A stretch of 64,000 bases of DNA from Diphasiastrum complanatum (GCA_029204225.1 CM055103.1:56067078-56131077), one strand, 5' to 3'. Positions 1-28,337 are shown, counted from the first letter of the stretch. Notes: generated from the letters alone by a model not told the origin. Made by a program: numbers and translations.

Positions 1-860
1 AGCTGAGCATGACTCCCTTGGAAGTCGGAATCCTTGGTTGGTGGGCTCTGAAGTGGCTTAGACGTGTCGAATGTCAGACTCATGGTTCGTTTTCCCACGC
101 GTTGTTTGGACACCGTGTAAACCCTAAATTTGTCCCCTCCCTGCCACACGGCAGATGTTCATTGGAGGGGGCCAAAACTTGCCTCCCTCTACAATCTATC
201 CCATGCCAATAAGCCATTGAAAAATCATTAGGGTTTCAAAACATTTATTGAGTTGGGCCCAAAAACCTTTGAAAATTAATTGTTTCTTGAGCTCAGGCAA
301 ACATGGCCCAGCCGTCGCTTCCTGCGTTCGTAATGCCTTGTGCTCAGGTGTCCTTTGTATTTTGGGACCACCTCCAGGAGCATAATGTCCATCCAATTTT
401 CTCTCTCCTAGGAATTTGTCATTCTCTCTCCTCTCTTTGGTGGAATTCACTTTCTTTCTTCTCTCTCTGATGGAATGCACGTTCTCTCTCCTCTCTGCAT
501 GTGCTATGTGGCAGCCCGTCATTGGCTATCCACATCCACATTCCACCACAAACGTAAAAAGAATTTGCGAACAAAAAACGGCAAAAAACCGAAAAAAAAA
601 ACTGGTCCACTCGTACGGCCAGAAAACGAAAAAAAAAAAAAAAAACCTTTGCACAATGGCATTATGTAGGGGAAAGCCCGAAGCCCTCGGGCGTTCCTTG
701 CTGGTCCGGGCCTGCCCTCCGGCAAGGGCCCTCCCAGCCTGCCAACCCCCCCCCCCCCCCCCCCGCGGGCGCCGCCGCGCACACATACACACACACACAC
801 AAAATGCATTATATTCTCATGATTTCGTCTATCGAGCCTCAAGGATCGATAATTTGCGAA
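1..860. other. Upstream intergenic DNA without a recognisable gene
   Basis: Short open frames occur on both strands, but none has a recognisable domain and they overlap low-complexity sequence. There are A-runs near 592 and 631, a C-run of about 18 bases near 747-764 and a short CA run at about 780-801. I see no RNA gene and no transposon end here. Confidence 0.5.
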
Positions 861-1178
861 GAAAAACTGGAAAGAAAGCACAAAGACATGCGCGATGGCG
901 TTCCTTTTCCATTGTTATCGATCAAATCAAACAGACAATTTACATGCATATTGCATAGTGTTCTGTAATCTGTAGTAGATCCACCTTCTTTGACGACGAC
1001 ATGCCCGATTATTAGCGAAAAAATCTGGAAGAACGTACAAAGACATGCGCGTTTGCGTCAGTTAATTTTCGTTGCTATCGATCAAACAGGCAATCAACAG
1101 AAATCTGGAAAGAAAGTACAAAGACATGCGCGTTTGCCTCAGTTTTCCATTGTTATCAATCAAACAGGCAATCAACAT
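861..1178 (+). repeat. Three degenerate copies of an ~80 bp repeat
   Basis: A unit containing CTGGAA(A)GAA, then ACAAAGACATGCGCG, then TTGYTATCRATCAAA occurs near 865-945, 1025-1095 and 1103-1178. The second and third copies are nearly adjacent and share CAAACAGGCAATCAACA. The first is more diverged and is separated by about 80 bases. It looks like a small locally amplified, non-coding repeat in the upstream region of the kinase gene. Confidence 0.7.
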
Positions 1179-2225
1179 GCATAGTGTTCTGTAGTAGATC
1201 ACCTTTTTTGAAGATAACGTGATGTAATTAAAGACTATATATTGTTGTTTGGCATTTTTCTGCAATATATTGTTTTGTAAGTACACAGATCCATACGTTA
1301 GTTGAGCTGTTTACCTCTCTTCTGAGTTTTTTCACCTTTTATATGATGTTGTTTCGTCAATATAGATCCTAGCTTAGGCTGAGCTCTTTACCTTTCTTCT
1401 GATTTTTTCACCTTTTCGATTGACTCAGAACTTAATGCAGCATTTATCAGCCTTTCAAGCGTATTTTAACGGTCTTCGGTGTTCACTCGGAAGTGGCTTG
1501 CGAGTTTTTGATCAGGAATTGTTTGTTTACCTTAAACTTTTGTTTATATTATCTGTTTTACAGTGATATTGCTTCACTGATGTTGAAGCTGTTTCACGCA
1601 ATGCACAACTGGATTAATTTGCATCATCCATGTGCTCTCATTGTTCGTGTTAAGACGTTATTTCAAGTCTTCATTTTTCGTGTTAAGACGTTATTTCTAG
1701 TCTTTCTTGTTAATGGGGATGTTTTGACTTTCATCTTCATTTTGACATATTGAATTGCTTGATATCGATGTTTTACCTTGCATCGTTTTTTTATTAGTAA
1801 CAATATTTGTGGTAGCTCAGCCTCATTATCAATGTCGGTAATTTCAAGTCGTGTCACGTGTGCATGGAAGTCGTAGTCTGCATCTTTTCAAACGATTCAT
1901 AATGTTCTTTGCGGATCGAATATTATGCATAGTTCTTTATTAAAACTTGAGCGGTAATACGCAGCGTTCTATTGCTGTTGTGGCATGTGCTGATGACGGA
2001 TATTTGGGGCGAGCTATGAGCAGACGAGCCTGACTTATAATGGTTGTACAGGAAATATTCTATTGATGTGGCACATCGTGGAAACGCTATGTTTGTATGA
2101 GAGGGGAGTGATAGTGAGAAAACAATGATGATTAGCGTTTGGGACTTCATACGCGCGTAAGAATCTTTACAGCTTTCCACAGTAAGTCAAAATTATGCTT
2201 TGAATACAAAGCTGCCGAATGTCAG
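1179..2225 (+). promoter_or_regulatory. Probable promoter and 5' leader of the kinase gene
   Basis: This AT-rich stretch lies directly upstream of the histidine kinase and has no coding signal of its own. A partial local duplication (TTCGTGTTAAGACGTTATTT) occurs twice near 1646 and 1678, and CTGAG(C)T..TTTACCT(C/T)TCTTCTGA occurs twice near 1302 and 1380. The transcription start cannot be placed from sequence alone. Confidence 0.3.
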
Positions 2226-2471
2226 ATGTCAAGCCCGTCGAAACATCCATACATGAATTACGGACGCATATTCTTGAAGCCTTCAGTCACTTTGGATGAT
2301 ACAACTGCTGAAAAATGGCAGAAATATTTAAGAGCGAAAGCAGATTCTGTAGAGGCTTACAAAGGAAATTTGATAAACGTCTCCGATGATGACATGGTCG
2401 TTCGACAAAGTGATGTTGAAAATGGTTCCAAGCAAAGGCAATTCAGATTGTTGAATCTTTGTCCTACTTAA
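2226..2471 (+). CDS. Upstream open reading frame in the leader of the kinase gene
   Basis: An 81-codon frame starts at ATG 2226 and stops at TAA 2469-2471. The kinase ATG at 2493 follows only 21 bases later in the same frame. The peptide is hydrophilic with no recognised domain and ends LLNLCPT. It may be a translated uORF that restrains kinase translation. It could also be an ancestral N-terminal extension cut off by a stop, or an upstream exon whose splice I have missed. Its size and exact phase with the main frame make it worth recording. There is no homology evidence. Confidence 0.4.
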   Translation: MSSPSKHPYMNYGRIFLKPSVTLDDTTAEKWQKYLRAKADSVEAYKGNLINVSDDDMVVRQSDVENGSKQRQFRLLNLCPT

Positions 2472-2492
2472 GATCACTCTGCTTGGAACAAC

Positions 2493-18671
<16,179 letters not shown>

Positions 18672-19620
18672 TATATTCTTTGCATCATCATTACTTCATG
18701 TCAATGTGGGATTGTTTTTGGTACGCATTGACACTCACGAGCTAATTGCTTGTTAGTCTTCACGTATAGCACAAGTACAGGTTAAAGCTGAGTAATTCCG
18801 TGCACAAGTACAAGCAGCTGATTGATTCCTTGACTGTTCCATCTTTTTTGGCCTAGAATACATTCATGTGCTGCAAACTTTTCATGAAATCGCATAGAAA
18901 AGACTATCCTAAGAAAATGCTTTGGTTAACATAATCGTGACACTTTTAGAGGCTGCTCAAGAATAGATCAACAAGTAACCCATGTGGACATTCTGATACG
19001 GCAGTGGAGTTTCTGATGCAAAGGTGGATTGGTAAGTCAATCTTGAAGCAAGTAGATCTGAGCACGGTAAGCTGTCTGCGTCAAACTCAAAACCATACAC
19101 GAAACATGATATTCACTTTCAGCAATTTACAAATGCATGAGATAGTGAGAGAGAGAATAGAGGTTTTCCAAATGAATCCAGAACCTGAAATTAAAGTATA
19201 TGTGACCTCTCAAATTAAATATGGAGAGAGTGTACATGTCACTTCTCATGAAATCTATAGCCCATACTCATTTTTAGGCTCTTTGAGAGCTCAAAGAGCC
19301 ACTTGGCAAAACATTACACCATACATCCAAACTGAATCATTGGCTGCTGATTTGATTACTTTGTTCTGTCACACAATCGTCAAGGGCTCCTCAGTTACAG
19401 TTCACTCCTACGATCCAATTATGTGATTACTTTGTATCAGAATACTTCTATAGAATTGCAACTCTTGCAATTAAGGTTGTAGATGTAGCTCTCCCTTCAT
19501 CACTCATGTGTTGAGCTGGAAGAAAAGGGGTCTCAGCTATAAGTTTGAACCTTTCACTTCATCATGCAACAAGGTCTGTATACTCTAAACACTTTGTTAA
19601 GTTGAATTATCACTCACTGG
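18672..19620 (+). other. 3' flank of the kinase gene, with one hypothetical frame
   Basis: It holds the 3' UTR and intergenic DNA. A 140-codon plus frame (19004-19426) has mixed composition but no recognisable domain, and its start lies in no clear context. I do not call it a gene. Nothing else is visible up to the left LTR of the copia element. Confidence 0.4.
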
Positions 19621-19964
19621 TGCTGGATCAATTTCAAATTCTATTTAAGTGTCATAACGGTATTAAAGTAGTTGCTTGCCCAGTTCTTGGGTTTTAGGAC
19701 ACGTGCTGAAATGAAAGAGCACAAATGTAAGTTTTTGGTTTCTTGGCATGTATGGGCCATGTTCATGAAGGACACTTGTGAAGCTTATATATGAGATTTT
19801 GGCGATGATGCCTCACTCAAGCTTTTGGTACTCTTGTGCATTTAGTGTCTACTTTTGGTCTTAATTGCTTTGATCACTTTGATGATTATGTTCTGTTGTG
19901 TGTCAATCGATTAGTAGTGCAGAGATACTTGTATCTGCAGGTACAGATCCTCCATAACTTTCAA
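19621..19964 (+). repeat. 5' LTR of the first copia element
   Basis: It starts TGCTGGATCAATTTCAAATT and ends CATAACTTTCA. It aligns along its whole length with the 3' LTR at 24128-24473, with substitutions and small indels. Confidence 0.88.
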
Positions 19965-20221
19965 TGATTACGGTCCCACGTCACTACTACATCAAAGGTA
20001 CATCCTGTACCGACGCGCAGGTGTCAAGGAACGATTAGCGAAAGAAAGCATTCCAAAATCATCTGACCTGCGCGATGTGATGGGAAAGGAATATCTGTCA
20101 ACCAAGCCGCAGCAGAAGCATGGGGAACCAGGGACAGGCGCGCCTATCTGATGATTTGTCTGTCATTAGGTGACAATGCAATTGGACCAGTTAGATATGC
20201 AAAAACTTCGGACAAGGACGC

Positions 20222-20497
20222 ATGGAAACAGCTGAAGGAAGCAACGAAGATTCAAAATGGTATATGGATTCTGCAGCCACCAGTCACATGACATACAATA
20301 GAGGTTTCTTTGTCACCTATGAGCTCATCTCAGGAGGTAAAGAAGTTAGTGTAGGTAACAAGGGTGTGATCACTGTTGTTGGGGTAGGCTTTGTGTGCTT
20401 GCAGCTAAGTAAAAAAGAGCAGGTCATGCTTAGTGAAAGGTCATGCTTAGTGAAGTGTTACATGTACCTGACATTGCAAGAATCTTTTGTCAGTTAG
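20222..20497 (+). pseudogene. Copia protease region (gag-pol fragment)
   Basis: It contains WYMDSAATSHM, the copia version of the aspartic protease active site (D-S/T-A/G), followed by a short open region. The upstream gag is missing or unrecognisable, and the frame breaks at 20497. Confidence 0.7.
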
Positions 20498-20804
20498 TAA
20501 CATAGCAGACATTGGATTAGAAGTAATGTTCAACAAAAGAAAGTCTGGATTCCTGTAGCAATAGGAAATAGAAAGGGGGGGCGGGGCTTTACAAGTTAGA
20601 TGTTTTTGCAAAAGAAAGAGATATTGCTTGTGTTGCTACTACAGAAAACAAGAAAAATAATGTCTGGGACACCTTGGGTTAGCAGGGTTGCGAAGACTGG
20701 CAAAAGAGAACCTAGTAAGGGGTTTTAAATTTTATTCCGACATTGCAAGATGTGATGCATGTATGTATGGAAAAACAAATTTGGGAGTCATTTCCTAGTT
20801 ATGA

Positions 20805-21428
20805 GTGAAATGTGAGCCCCAATTGTTAAGCCTGGTCCATTCTGATTTGTGTGGACCGATGGAAGTAACATCAGTAGGAGGAGCGAAGCACTATCTCATA
20901 TTCATAGATGATTTCTCTCGTATGATGTTCGTAGAGTTTCTGAAAAGTAAAAGTCAAACCTTTAGTGCTTTTCAAGACTTCAAAAGACTTGTTGAGAATC
21001 AAACAAGGTGTAAGGTGAAAAGACTCAGAACGGACAATGGCGGAGAATATATAAGCAACGTTTTTGATGACCTCTACAGTATTCATGGGTCCCCTGAAGT
21101 CAATAACATGGTTGAGATTGCTGAGGAAGAGGCAACTGAGCAAGGGAAAGATCCCATAGCAGACCAAGTGAGGAACATTGAACCCCAATGGTCCATGAGG
21201 ACCAAGAGAACTCCAATGAAGTTCAGAGACATGGTATTCATGACAATAGATGAAACGATAAAGGCACCCAACACCTATAGTGAAGCAGTGAGGAGTGTGA
21301 ACCGGAACAAGTGGAGGGAAGCAATGATTGAAAAAATGCATTCAATAGAGAAGAACCATGCTTGGGATTTGGTCAGGTTACTTGAAGGGAAGAAGACCAT
21401 AGGGTCCAAGTGGGTATTCAAAATTTAA
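20805..21428 (+). pseudogene. Copia integrase core fused to reverse transcriptase start by deletion
   Basis: The first half is an integrase core (VHSDLCGPME, YLIFIDDFSR, LRTDNGGEY, giving two of the three catalytic acidic residues). At about 21065 it jumps to the spacer before the reverse transcriptase and continues with the RT beginning (NKWREAMIEKMHSIEKNHAW, then GSKWVFKI). The third integrase Glu and the C-terminal part are missing, so an in-frame internal deletion is inferred. Confidence 0.75.
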
Positions 21429-21556
21429 TATGATGCAAATAGGAAGATGAACAAATATAAATCTAGGATTGCGGCGAAAGGGTATTCATAGATACGTGGG
21501 ATAGAATATGATGACACTTTTGCACCCATGCAAGAATTTTCTCTATCAGAATCTTA

Positions 21557-21776
21557 TTGGCTTGGGTGACGATGAATGACTTTGAAATCTGTCATATGGA
21601 TGTGAAAACAGCCTTTTTAAATGGAGATTTACATGAGGAAATATATATGGATCAACCAAAGGGTTTTGAGGTTCGGGAAGGACTGGTATGCAAGCTAAAT
21701 AATATACGGTTTGAAGTAGACATCCAGATCCTGGTACGAAAGAATTGGGACATTCTATCGAAGGGAACATTTCTCC
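21557..21776 (+). pseudogene. Copia reverse transcriptase, left part
   Basis: It reads HMDVKTAFLNGDLHEEIYM, DQPKGFEV and then, in a shifted frame with one stop, YGLK..TSRSWYERIGTF. The frame is cut by the foldback insertion. The polymerase motif YVDD resumes on the other side of the insertion. Confidence 0.75.
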
Positions 21777-23175
21777 CATTAGGGGAACTCTTGAATCCAA
21801 AAGGGCCTTTTGTAAAGATGCTTTTTTTGACTTTTCAAACGTTTTATGTCCACATGGCCCAATGGTGTGTTTCCATGTGTGCTAGACCGTAACGGTGGCG
21901 GCCCAACTTCAATTTCGGGCAGCCACTTTTGAGATAAACCAATCACACTGAAATTCAAAATGAAATGGGTGGAAAACCCGAGGCCATGTCCTCACGCATA
22001 TGTCGTCGCGTCGCGTCGTGCCTCGCCATCGGAAGGCAAGTGGAGTGAGCACATGTGGAGGAGGAAAATAGATTGCTTCTAGTAAAAAAAAACTGTAGCA
22101 TCTCTTTACACCACTATATAGATCATGAAAAATTGCACACTTTTTCTTTTTGGATCACTTCAATCCGACGCACGGTTAAAAAGTTATGGTAGTTTGAAGA
22201 TTCATACCCTACTTGATATCAGAGCCGAGCGACCAATGACCTGTTCACACTGAACATAATGCTCTGGTCGCACGGCTGAGATATTGTAACATCTCTTTAC
22301 ACCATTGCGTAGATATGAAAAATTGCACACTTTTTCTTTTTGGATCACTTCAATCCGACACACGGTTAAAAAGTTATGGTCATCTGAAGATTCATACCCT
22401 CCTTGATATTGGAGCCGAGCGACCCATGGCCTCTTCTCACTGAACATAATGCTTTGGTCGCGCAGTTCCGATATCGCAGCCACATGACCAGAGCATTATG
22501 TTCAGTGAGAAAAGGCCATGGGTCGCTTGGCTCCGATATCTCTAGCCGTGCGACCAAAGTATTATGTTCAATGAGAACAGGTCATGGTCGCTCGGCTCCG
22601 ATATCAAGTAGGGTATGAATCTTTAGACTACCATAACTTTTTAATCGTGCATCGGATTGAAGTGATCCAAAAAGCAAAAGTGTGTAGTTTTTCATGATCT
22701 ACGCAATGGTTGAACAGATGCTACAATATCTCAGCCACGCGACCAGAGCATTATGTTCAGTGTGAACAGGTCATTGGTTGCTCGGCTCCGATATCAGGTA
22801 AGGTATGAATCTTCAAACTGCCATAACTTTTTAACCGTGCGTCGGATTGAAGTGATCAAAAAAGAAAAAGTGTGCAGTTTTTCATGATCTACGTAATGGT
22901 GTAAAGAGATGCTGCACTTCTTTTACTGGAGGAAATCTATTTTCCTCCTCCACATGTGCTCACTCCACCTACCTTCCGCATGTGGCGAGACACGATGCGG
23001 CAAGATGACATATGCATGAGGACACGGCCTCGGGTTTCCCACCCACTTCATTTTGAATTTTATTGTAATTGATTTATGTCAGAAGTGGCTGCCCGAAATT
23101 GAAGTTGGGCAGTCTAATGATGTTCTCTCTCTACATTCTTAAAGGGCCCATATTGAGTCCGAAGTTCCCCTAATG
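21777..23175. mobile_element. Foldback (long inverted repeat) element in the copia reverse transcriptase
   Basis: The left arm (about 21777-22490) and right arm (about 22500-23175) are inverted copies. The ends are CATTAGGGGAACT on the left and AGTTCCCCTAATG on the right. Shared internal landmarks include AATTTCGGGCAGCCACTT, GTGGAGTGAGCACATGTGG and AGCATCTCTTTACACCA. Each arm also carries two copies of a ~185 bp unit with GGATCACTTCAATCCGAC. No coding sequence is present. The first ~110 bp (AGGGCCTTTTGTAAAGATGC, then TTGACTTTTCAA) match the left end of the large element at 41126. It is therefore probably a non-autonomous relative. If TA is the target duplication, the ends are TA|GGGG and CCCC|TA. 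Confidence 0.85.
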
Positions 23176-24127
23176 AGATGCAACATTGACATCAATGTCT
23201 TCTTCAAGAGAGAGGTTGATGAGGTAATCATTGCAGCTATATATGTGGATGACATTATACTGATTGCAAATGACATTAAAATGCTAGGTGACTGCAAGGG
23301 AAAGTTAAATCTTGATTTTGACATGAAGGACCTATCTTGGAATAGAAATAAAGAGAGACAAGGATAATAGGACGATGAAGGTGAGCCAAAGAAAATACAT
23401 ACAAGATGTATTAGAGAGATTTGGCATGACATGCCCACAAAGTGAGGAAGAACAATTGGAAATGAAGAAGTATCCATTTTGAAGCCTGGTGGGGTCGCTG
23501 ATGTATTCGATGTTGTGCACATGACTAGACCTCGCTATGGCAGTGGGAAAGCTGAGTCAATTTCTTGTCAATCCAGGGCTGGAACATTGGCAGACTACAA
23601 AGAGAATCTTAAGGTACTCGAAAGGGTCCCAAAATGTAGGGATCACGTATGCAGCGATGGATTTTACAATGATAGAGTACATGAATTGACTGGGGAGGGG
23701 ATGTTGATGGATATGTTTTTATTGCGTGTGGGGGAGCAGTGACATGGACCATCTACAAGCAAATATCTGTAGCACTTTGATCGACTGAAGCTGAATACAT
23801 GGGGATATGCCAAGGAGCAAAGGAATACTTGTGGATTGGGAATTTTTTGTCAGAATTGGGAATCAAGGTTAAACCTAATGTCCTTTGTGGTGACAACTAG
23901 AGTTGTATGTTCCTCTACAAAAATGGTGGATCTCATAAGCGAAGCAAACATTTTGATCTACAGTATCATTATGTAAGTAATCTAATCAAGATAGAATATT
24001 GTTGTATTGAGGAGATGATTGTTGATGGGTTAACTAAACCATTGCCGAAGGGTAGGTTTTGTAACCTAAGGGAACGTATGGGATTGCTTGATGCTGGTCA
24101 ATTAGAAGTTTGAATTGAGGGAGCATT
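23176..24127 (+). pseudogene. Copia reverse transcriptase (right part) and RNase H
   Basis: It resumes CNIDINVFFKREVDEV and IYVDDIILIAND, containing the YVDD polymerase site. Broken RNase H text follows (STEAEYMGI near 23782 in one frame; KHFDLQYHYV and DGLTKPLPKGRF at 23949-24060). A purine-rich tract (GAATTGAGGGAGCATT) immediately precedes the 3' LTR. Several stops and frame changes interrupt it. Confidence 0.78.
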
Positions 24128-24473
24128 TGTTGAATCAATTTCAAATTCTAGTTAAGCGTGATAACGTAGAAAAGTAGTTGCTTGCCTAGTTCTTGGGTTT
24201 TAGGACACGTTTTGAAATGAAAGAGTACAAATGTAAGTTTTTGGTTTCTTGGCACGTACGGGTCCTATTCTTGAAGGACACTTGTGAAGTGTATATATGA
24301 GAGTGATTTTGGCGATGATGCCTCACTCGAGCTTTTGCTACTCGTGTGCATTTACTGTCTACTTTTGCTCCTAATTGCTTTGATCACTTTGATGATTATG
24401 TTATATTGTGTGTCAATCAATTAGTAGTGTAGAGATACTTGTATTTGCAGGTATAGATCCTCCATAACTTTCA
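24128..24473 (+). repeat. 3' LTR of the first copia element
   Basis: It starts TGTTGAATCAATTTC after the polypurine tract and ends CATAACTTTCA. It is homologous to 19621-19964 throughout. Confidence 0.88.
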
Positions 24474-24590
24474 ACTGAATAGATAACCACCATGCTACAC
24501 AACTTGCAATTTCCACGTATCATGATCTTATTAAATAACCCTAGGGCTAAAGTGTAATGCATGTGACTGCACCCTTGAAGAAACCCACCT

Positions 24591-24593
<3 letters not shown>

Positions 24594-24686
<93 letters not shown>
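24594..24686 (+). repeat. (CT)n microsatellite, ~93 bp
   Basis: A perfect CT dinucleotide run. The minus-strand Arg/Glu open frame across it is an artefact. Confidence 0.97.
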
Positions 24687-24688
<2 letters not shown>

Positions 24689-26315
24689 GAGTCATTAATC
24701 ATTCAACATAATTAAACTCAATGGTAACTTATTGGCACTTAGGTTTTTGATGCAACAAGATTTGTGTGTCCCAAAGAGAGCTTGTCCCTATATCTTATTG
24801 ACATATCTTAACCTCTCTTATGTGACTGTTGATATCACATATTCTGAATGATGCACAAGCCTACATTTTGAAAAATGTTGGTTTGTTGAATGCTAAATTT
24901 CTTTTCTATAATGTCAATCAATCAAGCAAAGTAATTTGTCACTTTATTCAAAATAAAAATCCTTATGAGCACAATTAATGGGGAAATCGATTATTTATTG
25001 AGAATGAAATCTACAAATGTGGGAAACTAACAAGAAAAAAAACTTCACAAATCAATAACTAATAAAAATTGGAAAGTTTCAAGAATTATGAACCTTTATG
25101 TAAGACTATAAAATATCTACAACAAGGTGTCTTTTGAATGCTACTTATGAGAAATCTAAACTTGAATCAAGCCATGGTGCTCACAAGGATATGTAATATG
25201 TGCAACTAATCATTTGATTTCAAAATGTCAATGATCGATTTTGCAACTACCAAGAAAGGAACAATTTAAAATTGGTGTGGGGAACTTATTTGCTCATAGA
25301 AACTAAACTTTATTTTCGATTATTTTGGCATAAAACGCAAAATCTTAATGGGTCAAAACTCTACTAACAATGGAGTCATAATTTAGCAAAATCTCAAAAT
25401 TTGTCAAAATACATATGTTTTCAGTTAATATTTGAAATCCACAAGAAAAATTAATGAAAAAAAATGCATTTTGACCCCCCAAAAAAAAAACAATACACCA
25501 TGTAAAAAAACTGTTAATTTTATAACAAAACCACTCAAATCAAAGGTGAGCATTATGTTAAAAAAATCTAGTTTTTTAATAGTCTAAATTAACATTTTAA
25601 AAAACCTCATAAAATACATTCTAGGTTGGTTGTGAGAAATTCACAAAAGAAAATAAATCAAATACTTTTGATATCGAATTTTTGATCATTCAAATTTCAA
25701 GAAGTTTCTAAAGTTTTAAGTAAAAAAGAACTATAGCAATTTTAGAAACATATTTTTTTATTTTTTTAGAAGCTAAAAGATATTAAGTCTTTTGCTATTA
25801 GTGGCTCTTAAAACTACTAAGAATATCGGACATGAATAAGCAAACTAAACTCAATAATAATATATCATGACATACTTAATTGGAAAATAATTATTCATGT
25901 ATTTGGTAGAAAGTAGCTCTGAATATTGTTTAATTCAAATATATGTTACGAGCATGGGTGCAAAAAAATATCAAAGCTTGTGAAAAGTATGACTATTTTT
26001 TTTTATGAGAATTAAAATAGAAGCACTAGTGCTTGTAGTAAAAATATGGTTATAAAAAACACTTAATTATTTATTTTTTTTGTGATTTTTTATATTTTTA
26101 AAATTTATTTTAAAAACATTTAATTTAGTTTTTGTTTTTTGATTCTTAAAATTTTTAAATTTAGGTCATTTTTTAAATGAATCCCTAAATTAAATCTTTT
26201 CTAGATTTTGAAGTTTTAAAATTTTAAAAATCTAAGGTTTCATAGTTGTATGATTTTTTTTTGATTATGTAAATTTTTTTTAATTTTAAATTTTTTAAAA
26301 TTTCAATTTTTTTTT
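24687..26315. other. Very AT-rich stretch without genes
   Basis: Long A and T runs and no open frame with coding character. The 5' part of the second copia element (gag, protease, integrase, 5' LTR) should lie here if it were intact, but I see no trace of it. The region may include heavily decayed transposon DNA. Confidence 0.55.
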
Positions 26316-28337
26316 TTGTGGTTTTTGATATGCGAAAAATTGATTTTCATTGGCTACTCCCCAGATCACAAGGCATCCAAGCTCTACAACCTGATCACTC
26401 AAAAGACATTCACGAGTAGAGATCTCATATTCATGGAAGACCAATTTTTTGATCACAAGGAAAAAACTCCAGAAAAATCCGACCCAAAGATTGAACAGTC
26501 AAAATTCGATCCAAGAGTCAAAAATTCAAAATGCGATCCTAGGATCAAAAAATCAAAATCCGATCCAAGGTCGAAAAATCTAGAATCCGACCCAAGAATC
26601 GAAAATCCAAAATCCGATCCAAAATCCAAATAACAGAAAATCGATACTGACTCAAACAAGGAGTCAAAACCTCAACAACAACATCAAAGGGTTGAAATTC
26701 AACCTAGAAGATCAAATCGACTTAGACAGCCTCCATCTCGATTGATGGATGATTCGGCTTGTTATTTTGTGTAGGAACTAAACACAGTTCATGAGACAAT
26801 GTCAACACATGATGTTGACCAATGGAAATTAGCCATGAATTTAGAATTCGATTCTCTGATTGAAAATCAAATGTGGACTATAACTGAGCTGTCAAAGGAT
26901 CGAAATTCGATCCCATGTAAGTGGTTGTTCAAGGTAAAGTATAATGATGAAGGAAAATAAATCGATTCAAGACCAGATTGGTAGCCAAAGGCTTCTCCCA
27001 GATTCCAGATCTGGATTATTCAGAAAACTTTAGCCCTGTATAGAACATGCTTCAATTTGTTTACTTCTTTCCTATACAGGTATAGCCGACCTTGAAGTTC
27101 ATCAAATGGACGTCCAAACTGCATTCGTCAATGGCACCATTGAAAAGGAGATCTACATGTCCCAACCAAAAGGATATGAGCTAAAGAGTAAGAAGCACCT
27201 AGTGTGTAAAATTCACAAAGCTTCGTATGGTCTGAAACAGTCTCCAAGAGTCTGGTTTCAGAAAATAAATACATTTGTAATCGAGAATGGTTTCATTCCA
27301 AACTCAGCAGACTCAAATGTTTATTTTAAGTCTACATCGGATTCCTTCATAATCATCACCCTTTATGTTGATGACACGTTTTAGATTTGTTGTAGGATAC
27401 CAAATGCTTGTTAGCATAGGAATACAAGATGATAGATACGAGTCCTGCTCACTACTGTCTTGGAATCCAAATTTTCTGAATTCGACCCAATAGATAGATT
27501 TTCATCAGCCAGCAGAGATACATCACCAATGTATTGAAGAAATATGGAATGGCTGAGTGCAAACCGAACCACTTTTCACTCGACTTTGGTTTGAATCTGT
27601 CAAAAGAGCAATGTCCAAAATCCGAGTCAGAGAAGGAGGAAATGAAGCAGTATGCATTTCACTCCATAATCAGTTCATTGATGTATGCTATGCTCTGTAC
27701 TCGACCCGACCTTGCTTACTCAATCAGCTCTCTTAGCCAATTTCTTTCAAATCCAAGTCCAGTCCATTGGAAGGCTCTCATGAAAGTCATGAAGTATGTC
27801 CAAGCTAAAAAACACCTTAGCATTTGCTATGGAGGTAGCCAATCTGTCAACATTCTAGAGGGCTACATAGATGCAGATTTTGAAGGAGATATCGACATAA
27901 GAAAATTGACCTCTATTTGTTCAATTAAGGCCCAATTTCATGGAACAGCCAAAAACAGACCTCAGTAGCATTGTCTTCAACAGTATCATAATATATAACT
28001 GCGACAGATGCTACCAAGGAGGCAATTTGGCTGAGGAACCTGCTTGCAGATATTGAACTAATTCAGTCACATCCAACGACCATCTAATTTGACAATCAAA
28101 GCGCCATTACACTATCTCTGACTCCGAGATTTCACTCTTGAAGTAAGCATATTAAAATAAGGTATCACTATCTTAGAGAAAAAGTGCAAAGCAAGAAAAT
28201 TTGTTTAGTTTACTGAAGGATAGAATTACAGGAAACAGATTACTTCACCAAGGCACTGACAAAGGAATATCATCTCAGATTTAACAACGTGCTAAATCTG
28301 AGGATCAAAATTTTTCAAGATCCACATCAAGGGAGAG
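26316..28337 (+). mobile_element. Second copia retrotransposon, 5'-truncated
   Basis: Order: integrase C-terminal GKKL-like module (FIGYSPDHKASKLYN), repeat-rich spacer, RT N-terminus (WKLAMNLEFDSLIENQMW, IPCKWLFKVKYN), RT core (QMDVQTAFVNGTIEKEIYMS, ASYGLKQSPRVWFQK, LYVDDTF) and RNase H (MYAMLCTRPDLAYSISSLSQ). A weak RNase H tail runs to about 28300. Stops and frame changes are scattered throughout. A purine tract AAGGGAGAG precedes the 3' LTR. The 5' half is absent. Confidence 0.82.
26460..26634 (+). repeat. Coding minisatellite of ~30 bp units in the copia spacer
   Basis: Successive units encode variants of SDPRIKNSK, about six copies, between the integrase and the RT of the second copia element. 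Spacers in this position are usually variable, but tandem amplification of a charged motif is distinctive. Confidence 0.8.

Larger units (their letters stand above)
19621..24473 (+). mobile_element. Copia LTR retrotransposon, decayed, with nested insertion
   Basis: Two direct LTRs of about 345 bp flank copia coding remnants in the order protease, integrase, reverse transcriptase, RNase H. The flanks read ACTGG before and ACTGA after, a near-perfect 5 bp target duplication. A 1.4 kb foldback element at about 21777-23175 splits the reverse transcriptase. Numerous stops and a deletion in the integrase make it inactive. LTR divergence is clearly visible, so the insertion is not recent. Confidence 0.88.

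Noticed and set aside
519-958. Overlapping open frames of 120 and 180 codons near the left edge
   Set aside because: They run through poly-A, poly-C and CA tracts and have no motif. Both strands are open because of the low complexity.
20871-21341. 156-codon minus-strand frame in the first copia element
   Set aside because: It is the antisense of integrase and RT coding sequence.
22201-22620. Interleaved GAGCGACC / GGTCGC repeats as a CRISPR-like array
   Set aside because: They are inverted and nested within the two arms of a foldback element in plant DNA. There are no regular spacers and no cas genes.
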